Source of the DNA: Candidatus Acetothermia bacterium
GTDB taxonomy: Bacteria > Bipolaricaulota > Bipolaricaulia > RBG-16-55-9 > JANLFV01
Length of the DNA stretch: 5,064 nt
Reading direction: 5' to 3'
Assembly (NCBI GenBank): GCA_028275195.1
Contig: JAPWVC010000093.1
Location: 1-5,064, forward strand
Below are positions 1 through 4,045 of the stretch, one piece after another; within the stretch, counting starts at the first letter, position 1; each line of letters starts with the position of its first letter. The position numbers and the translations under genes were made by a program. The notes below the pieces were generated by a model. It had not been told where the DNA came from. It saw nothing but the letters and a program-made list of their open reading frames with translations, and did not search any database.

Positions 1-621
1 GCGGCGCTCGATCTTGGCCGGGTTGACCTCCACGATCAGCCCGACCCCCTCGTTCATGGTAATGGCCAGGGGTTGGGCCCCGCCCATCTCCCCCAGCCCA
101 GCGGTGAGGACGAACTTCCCCCTTAAGCTCCCATTGAAGTATTGCCTTGCCAGCTCAGCCAGGGTCTCGTAGGTCCCCTGCAGGATCCCCTGGGTCCCGA
201 TGTAGATCCAGCTCCCCGCGGTCATCTGGCCGAACATGGTGAGGCCGAGCCGCTCCAGCTCCCGGAACTTCTCCCAGGTGGCCCAATCTGGGACCAAGAG
301 GGCATTGGCGATCAGGACCCTCGGGGCGTCCTCGTGGGTCTTGAAGACCGCCACGGGCCTCCCCGACTGGACAATGAGGGTCTCATCATTCTCCAGCTCT
401 TTGAGGGCCTCGACGATCGCCCAGAAGTCCTCCCAGCTTCGAGCGGCCTTCCCCGTCCCGCCGTAGACGATAAGGTTGGCCGGATCGCCGGCCACCTCGG
501 GGTCGAGGTTGTTCATTAGCATCCTCAGGGCCGCCTCCTGGAGCCAGCCCTTGCAGGAGAGCCTCGTCCCCCGCGGGGCGCGGACCTCTCTGGTCCTGGT
601 CTCAGTGATGCTCCTCGCCAT
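1..621 (-). CDS. hutU: Urocanate hydratase (urocanase), N-terminal part, cut by window edge
   Basis: Urocanase is cytosolic and converts urocanate to 4-imidazolone-5-propionate, the second step of histidine degradation, using tightly bound NAD+. The frame is open from an ATG at 621 down to base 1, giving 207 residues of a family usually near 550, so the C-terminal part with the catalytic Cys is outside the window. Family landmarks in order are RAPRGT (14-19), NNLDPEVA (37-44), YGGTGKAARSW (53-63), QSGRPVAVFKTHEDAPRVLIAN (85-106), GQMTAGSWIYIGTQG (131-145) and the glycine-rich nucleotide-binding segment TAGLGEMGGAQPLA (173-186). The start is supported by AGGAGG at 635-630, 8 nt before ATG, and by a promoter just upstream. 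No other histidine-utilisation gene is in view. The upstream neighbour on the same strand is separated by a hairpin, so hutU probably begins its own transcript. The family assignment is very secure. Confidence 0.96.
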   Translation of the reverse strand, partial: MARSITETRTREVRAPRGTRLSCKGWLQEAALRMLMNNLDPEVAGDPANLIVYGGTGKAARSWEDFWAIVEALKELENDETLIVQSGRPVAVFKTHEDAPRVLIANALLVPDWATWEKFRELERLGLTMFGQMTAGSWIYIGTQGILQGTYETLAELARQYFNGSLRGKFVLTAGLGEMGGAQPLAITMNEGVGLIVEVNPAKIERR

Positions 622-641
622 TTTTAATCCCTCCTGGCCCC

Positions 642-669
642 ATTATATTTGAGCTGGGGAGGGAAGCAA
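642..669 (-). promoter_or_regulatory. Putative sigma-70-type promoter of hutU
   Basis: Read on the minus strand there is a perfect TATAAT at 647-642, preceded by TTGCTT at 669-664 with a 16-bp spacer (3 of 6 matches to TTGACA). The predicted transcription start is near 635, so the mRNA leader would be only about 14 nt and would begin at the AGGAGG ribosome site. The -35 lies in the T-rich tail of the hairpin at 671-695, so the upstream gene's terminator and this promoter are nested. The -10 is convincing and the -35 is moderate. Confidence 0.6.
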
Positions 670-695
670 AGGGCCGGGCCGACTTTGCCCGGCCC
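664..695 (-). terminator. Likely intrinsic terminator of the 159-residue exported-protein gene
   Basis: GGGCCGGGC (671-679) and GCCCGGCCC (687-695) form a perfect 9-bp all-GC stem with a 7-nt loop. Read on the minus strand, the stem is followed by TTTGCTT (670-664), a short and imperfect U tract. It lies about 50 bp after the stop codon at 746-748 and before hutU. The plus-strand side has no T run, so termination is expected only for minus-strand transcripts. The weak U tract is the main reservation. Confidence 0.6.
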
Positions 696-745
696 CGCTT
701 GGAACTAGGAATGGGGATGAGGGAAATGGGGAATTAGGTCTCGGA

Positions 746-1225
746 TCAGAACTCGATCGCCACCCCGAGGAGGATCGCCAACCCCCTCAAGCTCCGGACC
801 CTCATTTCGCCGAGGAGGAGGAGCGGGGGAAGGGAGAATTCGACCCCAGCCAGCCCCTCGGGGATGAGAGTGAGCCCCCCCAAGAGCGGGTCAGGCCCCC
901 GTTCCAGGGCGAATCCTCCCCCAGTGAAGGGGATGAGGGCCGAACCGTCCAGGACGAACCTGGTCAAGAGGAGCTTGGCGTCCAAGCTGATACTCCTCAG
1001 GTCTAGCCCGAGGCCTCCTTCGAGGATCGCCGTCAACCCCTCCACGCCGAGGAAGTCGCTCACCCGGAGGAAGCCGAAGGCCTGGTCGAACCCGAACTCC
1101 TCGAGGGGGTAGAGGGCCAACTTCACTCCCAGCCCGAGCCCTTTGGCTGCGGCTGCGCACGAAGGGCTAGCGCAGGCCAAGAGGGTCAAGACCAAGGCCA
1201 AAGCCAGGGCCGTAGCCTTCCGCAT
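746..1225 (-). CDS. Hypothetical exported protein, 159 aa, possible small outer-membrane barrel or lipoprotein
   Basis: I do not recognise the family. The N-terminus is a clear export signal: M-R-K, then a hydrophobic Ala/Leu/Val run to residue 17. LLAC at 15-18 could be a lipobox (lipoprotein at Cys18). Alternatively, signal peptidase I could cut in the Ala run at 24-27 before Lys28. The mature part of about 130 residues is rich in Gly and Leu, with short alternating hydrophobic stretches separated by Gly-rich turns, and it ends in VAIEF. A C-terminal Phe is typical of outer-membrane beta-barrel proteins, so an envelope barrel is possible, but this is inference. The start is supported by AGGAGGA at 1237-1231, 6 nt before ATG. 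It is divergent from metG and is followed by a GC hairpin, so it is probably transcribed alone. It is a real gene by signal peptide, ribosome site and terminator; its function is unknown. Confidence 0.75.
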   Translation of the reverse strand: MRKATALALALVLTLLACASPSCAAAAKGLGLGVKLALYPLEEFGFDQAFGFLRVSDFLGVEGLTAILEGGLGLDLRSISLDAKLLLTRFVLDGSALIPFTGGGFALERGPDPLLGGLTLIPEGLAGVEFSLPPLLLLGEMRVRSLRGLAILLGVAIEF

Positions 1226-1259
1226 CCCGCTCCTCCTCTCGCCCTTGCTTCTACTCCCT

Positions 1260-1288
1260 AGCCTAACCTAGGGGAAGGAGCCCTGCCA
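1260..1288 (-). promoter_or_regulatory. Weak candidate promoter for the exported-protein gene
   Basis: On the minus strand TGGCAG (1288-1283) and TAGGCT (1265-1260) are separated by 17 bp, with a predicted start near 1253 and a leader of about 27 nt. Both boxes are poor matches to the sigma-70 consensus. The site is proposed mainly from its spacing, and from its -35 matching the rplU promoter's TTGCAG at 5 of 6 positions. The 6-bp inverted repeat CCCTAG/CTAGGG (1256-1273) overlaps the -10 and could be an operator. Confidence 0.25.
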
Positions 1289-1326
1289 GCCCGCTAATGG
1301 ACCTCCGTTACCCGCGCTGGGGATGT

Positions 1327-1355
1327 TTGCCTGTTCCGGCATGATCTGCTATATT
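1327..1355 (+). promoter_or_regulatory. Putative extended -10 promoter of metG
   Basis: TTGCCT (1327-1332, 4 of 6 matches to TTGACA) and TATATT (1350-1355, 5 of 6 matches to TATAAT) are separated by exactly 17 bp. TGC precedes the -10 at 1347-1349, giving a TGn extended -10. The predicted +1 is about 1362, which is the A of an ATG. The longer reading frame that opens at 1323 overlaps these boxes and is therefore unlikely to be translated. Confidence 0.6.
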
Positions 1356-1364
1356 CCCCAGATG

Positions 1365-2993
1365 ATGAAGAAGATCCTCATCTGTAGCGCTTGGCCCTAT
1401 GCCTCCGGTGTCCCCCACCTGGGGAACCTCGTCAGCTCCCTCCTCGCTGGGGATGCCTTCTTCCGCTATTACCGGCTGAAGGGGCACGAGGCCCTCCATG
1501 TGAGTGGCTCCGACACCCACGGGACCCACATCGAATATGAGGCCTTTAAGCGGGGGATCAGCCCGAAGGAGCTCTCCTCCCAGGTCCATGAGCAGATCCT
1601 CGAGATCCTGAAGGGCTTCGAGATCGAGATGTTCTATACGACCACGGAGAGCCCCACCCATTATCGGTTCGTCCGCGAGATCTACCGCAAGATGGAGGCC
1701 AATGGCTTTATCTTCAGCCGCGAAGAGGAGAGGGCCTTCTGCGAGAACTGCCAGAAGTTCCTGGCCGACCGGTTCATTCAGGGGACTTGCCCGCGGTGCG
1801 GCTCACCTAATGCCTATGGGAATCAGTGCGACGACTGCGGCGCACTCCTCGAGCCGGAGGAGCTCCTCCAGCCGCGGTGCCGGATCTGCGGGCAAGACCG
1901 GATCAGCTTCAAGCGGACGCGCAACTGGTATCTCGACCTCCCGCGGCTCGAGCCGGCCCTCAAGGAGTTCGTGGCCGCTCGCTCCTTCAGCGAGAATGTG
2001 CGGAGGTTTACGGAGAGCCTTCTCGCGGCCGGACTGAAGCCGCGCGCGGTGACACGCGACCTGAAGTGGGGGATCCCCGCCCCGTTCGCCGGAGCGGAGG
2101 GGAAGGTGCTCTATGTCTGGGCCGAGGCCGCCCTGGGGTATGTCTCGGCCACCATCGAATACTTCGAGCGGAAGAGCGAGCCAGAGGGGTGGAAGGACTT
2201 CTGGCTCACCGAAGAGGCGAAGCATATCTACACCCAAGGCAAGGACAACATCCCCTTCCACACCATCTTCTTCCCCGCCCAGCTCCTCGCCTCCGGGGAG
2301 GGGTATCATCTCCCCGACCAGATCTCGGCCACGGAATACCTGAACTGGATCGGCGGGGCCCAGTTCTCTAAGACAAGGGGGATCGGGATCTACGGCGACG
2401 ATGCCCTCGAGCTCCTCCCTGGGGCCTACTGGAGGTTCTACCTGCTCTACGCCCGCCCGGAGAAGAAGGATGTCGACTTCTCCTGGGAGGAGCTGGAGAA
2501 GGCAGTGAACGGGATCCTCATCGACAACATCAGTAACTTCGTCAACCGCGTCATCGCCCTGGGGAACCGTCTCTATGATGGGCAAGTCGAGGCTAGGCCG
2601 GAGGAGAGGGTCCTGGCCGAGATCAGGCGGACTAAAGAGCAGGTAGAGCAGGAGATCGAGGGCGGGCTGCTGGCCCCGGCCCTCCGGCGGATCGCTGAGT
2701 TGGCCCTCTTCGGGAACCACTACTTCCAAGAGGAGCGGCCTTGGGAGGGGAGCAAACCCGAGGCGCTGGCGAGCGGCCTCCAGCTCGTCAAGGCCCTGGT
2801 GATCCTGCTCGAGCCGTTCGTCCCCTCCTTCTCCCAGCAGGCCTATCGGCTACTCAACCTGGACCGCCCGGCCCTCGCCGATATCCTCAAGGTCGAGCCC
2901 TTCCGTCTCGGCCAGGCCAAGCCGCTCTTGCAGAAGATCAAAGTCGAGGAGCTCAAGGCGCGGTATGAGGAGCTAGTGCGAAGGGCACGATGA
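1365..2993 (+). CDS. metG: Methionyl-tRNA synthetase, archaeal-like double-zinc form
   Basis: MetRS is a cytosolic class I synthetase that charges initiator and elongator tRNA-Met with methionine using ATP. Numbering from ATG 1365 (542 aa): the HIGH-type motif is PHLGN at 17-21. The connective domain carries four CxxC knuckles (Cys126/129, 142/145, 155/158, 172/175), enough for two zinc sites. WYLDL at about 187-191 and YVWAEAALGY follow. The KMSKS-type loop is QFSKTRG at 333-339, with the key second Lys as Lys336. The C-terminal helical anticodon-binding domain includes SNFVNR and QEERPW. There is no C-terminal Trbp111/EMAP-like extension. HLGN and FSKTRG resemble archaeal/eukaryotic enzymes more than the usual bacterial HIGH/KMSKS. 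The frame is open from ATG 1323, but MKKILICSAWPY is the natural family start, and a promoter overlaps the longer version. ATG 1362 is an equally possible start (one extra Met). No Shine-Dalgarno precedes either, consistent with a leaderless message. Confidence 0.95.
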   Translation: MKKILICSAWPYASGVPHLGNLVSSLLAGDAFFRYYRLKGHEALHVSGSDTHGTHIEYEAFKRGISPKELSSQVHEQILEILKGFEIEMFYTTTESPTHYRFVREIYRKMEANGFIFSREEERAFCENCQKFLADRFIQGTCPRCGSPNAYGNQCDDCGALLEPEELLQPRCRICGQDRISFKRTRNWYLDLPRLEPALKEFVAARSFSENVRRFTESLLAAGLKPRAVTRDLKWGIPAPFAGAEGKVLYVWAEAALGYVSATIEYFERKSEPEGWKDFWLTEEAKHIYTQGKDNIPFHTIFFPAQLLASGEGYHLPDQISATEYLNWIGGAQFSKTRGIGIYGDDALELLPGAYWRFYLLYARPEKKDVDFSWEELEKAVNGILIDNISNFVNRVIALGNRLYDGQVEARPEERVLAEIRRTKEQVEQEIEGGLLAPALRRIAELALFGNHYFQEERPWEGSKPEALASGLQLVKALVILLEPFVPSFSQQAYRLLNLDRPALADILKVEPFRLGQAKPLLQKIKVEELKARYEELVRRAR

Positions 2994-3032
2994 TTTCCGG
3001 GCCGGAGCGCCAAGTCCCAGGCCGGCGGGCCC

Positions 3033-3061
3033 TTGCAGGGGGAGGGGCTCTGTGGTAAAAT
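3033..3061 (+). promoter_or_regulatory. Strong putative promoter of the rplU operon
   Basis: TTGCAG (3033-3038) and TAAAAT (3056-3061, 5 of 6 matches to TATAAT) lie 17 bp apart. TGG at 3053-3055 makes an extended -10. The predicted +1 is about 3068, giving an 18-nt leader to the family-typical bL21 start at 3086. It sits in the 92-bp gap after metG, so the ribosomal cluster can be transcribed independently of metG. The leader is too short for an autoregulatory L21-leader RNA structure. Confidence 0.7.
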
Positions 3062-3085
3062 CCGACCATGGCCGAGGAGGGCAGA

Positions 3086-3394
3086 ATGTATGCGGTAATC
3101 GAAGCGGCGGGGAGGCAATACCTCGTGGAAGAGGGTGAGGAGTTGCTCCTCGAGCGGCTCCCCGCTGAGCCCGGTGCGACCGTTGACTTCAAGGTGCTCT
3201 TAATCGGCGGTAATGGGGGGATCAAGATCGGCCGGCCCTACCTCGCCGGGGCCAAGGTGGTCGGGCGGGTCCTCGAGGAGGTTAAGGGGGAGAAGGTGCG
3301 TGTCTTCACCTACAAGGCGAAGAAGCGCTACCGGCGAGGGCTCGGCCACCGCCAGCACTACACTCGGGCGAGGATCGAGGCGATCCAAGGATGA
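3086..3394 (+). CDS. rplU: 50S ribosomal protein bL21
   Basis: bL21 binds 23S rRNA and takes part in early 50S assembly. From ATG 3086 the product is 102 aa, the usual length. It begins MYAVIEAAGRQYLVEEGEEL, matching the family's MYAVIxxGGKQY opening. It continues with the beta-rich VDFKVLLIGG and KIGRPYLAGAKVVGRVL, and ends with the basic FTYKAKKRYRRGLGHRQHYTRARIEAI signature that contacts rRNA. This start is preferred because GAGGAGG (3074-3080) lies 5 nt upstream. An in-frame ATG at 3068 would add MAEEGR and coincides with the predicted transcription start. The stop codon overlaps the next gene's start (ATGA, 3391-3394), so the two are probably translationally coupled. Confidence 0.97.
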   Translation: MYAVIEAAGRQYLVEEGEELLLERLPAEPGATVDFKVLLIGGNGGIKIGRPYLAGAKVVGRVLEEVKGEKVRVFTYKAKKRYRRGLGHRQHYTRARIEAIQG

Positions 3395-3720
3395 TCGAGG
3401 TCGAGGTCTACCGCGATAGCTTAGGGAAGATCTGCGAATTCCGCAGTCAGGGGGAGGCCTTCTCGGCCCAGCACCCCCTCCAAGTGAGCGTCACGGCGCT
3501 CCTCCAGACGGCGATCATCGGCCTGGAGGACTACTTGAAGCTCGACCCCGAGGTGAAGGAAGAGGAGGGGCGACTCCAGTGCAAGCTGGAGCGGGAGACC
3601 TTCCTGAACCGTGAGATCGACGCGATCCTCGAGACGATGGTCCTGGGGTTGAGGGCCCTCGAGCGAGACTATCCCGAGGCGCTCGAGGTGCGGGAGGTCG
3701 GGAGCGGGGTCAAGGTCTGA
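3391..3720 (+). CDS. Prp-family (YsxB-like) protein, probably catalytically inactive
   Basis: This 109-aa protein is placed in the Prp family by its position between rplU and rpmA, its length, its MIEVEVYRD opening, its central helix and its C-terminal ILETMVLGLRALERDYPEALEV. Active Prp (for example in Staphylococcus aureus) is a cysteine protease that trims the N-terminal extension of bL27, using the His of a GHA motif and the Cys of a D-[IL]-[VL]-C-[AS] motif. Here GHA is GEA (Gly21-Glu22-Ala23). The Cys position aligns with Gln31 in PLQVSVTALL (29-38). Cys15 and Cys64 do not lie at the expected catalytic place. The bL27 encoded 11 nt downstream has no extension to cleave. A non-proteolytic role, such as a bL27 or 50S assembly factor, is inference. 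The start overlaps the rplU stop by 4 nt with only AAGG before it, so reinitiation is likely. Family membership is fairly sure; the loss of activity is read from a by-eye alignment. Confidence 0.82.
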   Translation: MIEVEVYRDSLGKICEFRSQGEAFSAQHPLQVSVTALLQTAIIGLEDYLKLDPEVKEEEGRLQCKLERETFLNREIDAILETMVLGLRALERDYPEALEVREVGSGVKV

Positions 3721-3731
3721 CCTAAACGGAG

Positions 3732-3980
3732 ATGGCGCATAAGTCGAGCAGCGGGAGCTCACGGAACGGGCGTGATTCGGTCGGGAAGTGCCTAGGCGTG
3801 AAGGAGTTCGGCGGGGAGTTCGTTAAGCCCGGCCAGATCCTCGTCCGGCAGCGGGGGACGACCTTCCATCCCGGGCCAGGGGTGGGCTTGGGGAGGGACT
3901 ACACTCTCTTCGCTCTCACCGCGGGGTTCGTCCGCTTCCGCGGGCGAAAGGTCAGTGTCTCACCCCAGCTCCAGAGCTAG
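3732..3980 (+). CDS. rpmA: 50S ribosomal protein bL27, non-extended N-terminus
   Basis: bL27 is the large-subunit protein whose flexible N-terminal tail reaches the peptidyl-transferase centre. The 82-aa product opens MAHKSSSGSSRNGRDS, like the E. coli form MAHKKAGGSTRNGRDS, so it is the ready-to-use type. It continues with LGVKEFGGEFVKPGQILVRQRGTTFHPGPGVGLGRDYTLFA, the diagnostic core, and ends a few residues short of the usual length of about 85. There is no in-frame upstream start that would add the cleavable LQLFA-type leader found in Firmicutes. The gene starts 11 nt after the Prp-like stop. Its only Shine-Dalgarno-like bases are GGAG at 3728-3731, touching the ATG with no spacer, so coupling to the upstream gene is likely. 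Confidence 0.97.
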   Translation: MAHKSSSGSSRNGRDSVGKCLGVKEFGGEFVKPGQILVRQRGTTFHPGPGVGLGRDYTLFALTAGFVRFRGRKVSVSPQLQS

Positions 3981-4016
3981 CTTGCCCCTCGATGATCATG
4001 CCATCGCCCTAGGCCC

Positions 4017-4045
4017 CTCCTCATAGGAGATGTTCATCGATGAGG
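4017..4045 (+). promoter_or_regulatory. obgE ribosome-binding site inside small inverted repeats
   Basis: AGGAG (4025-4029) directly abuts the obgE ATG (4030-4032). CTCCT (4017-4021) is its exact complement across a 3-nt CAT loop, so it could form a 5-bp hairpin that hides the ribosome site. A second, mutually exclusive 6-bp repeat, CCTCAT (4019-4024) and ATGAGG (4040-4045), would instead place AGGAGATG in a 15-nt loop. The pairings are visible in the sequence; a regulatory role is inference. Confidence 0.35.

Noticed and set aside
142..519. Plus-strand open frames within the hutU region
   Set aside because: The minus-strand frame encodes unmistakable urocanase motifs across the whole stretch, so the plus-strand frames are shadows.
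1323..1364. Extended metG start adding 14 residues from ATG 1323
   Set aside because: The added residues have no counterpart in MetRS, and the likely -35 and -10 elements lie inside this stretch, downstream of the ATG at 1323. There is no ribosome site before 1323.
1803..2729. Long open frame (308 codons) antisense to metG
   Set aside because: It lies wholly opposite the metG coding frame, in GC-rich DNA where antisense frames stay open by chance. The product is a low-complexity Pro/Glu/Leu mix with no recognisable domain, and no ribosome site stands out.
2997..3032. GC-rich imperfect inverted repeats between metG and rplU as a metG terminator
   Set aside because: Only short interrupted pairings such as GGGCC/GGCCC are possible and no T run follows, so an intrinsic terminator cannot be supported.
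3990..4006. CGATG-7-CATCG stem and ATGATCAT palindrome after rpmA as a terminator
   Set aside because: The stem is only 5 bp with no U tract, and the operon continues into obgE, so it is not a convincing terminator.
3981..4029. Separate obgE promoter using TTGCCC at 3982-3987
   Set aside because: No acceptable -10 element lies 16-18 bp downstream (the position reads CGCCCT). Co-transcription with rplU is simpler.
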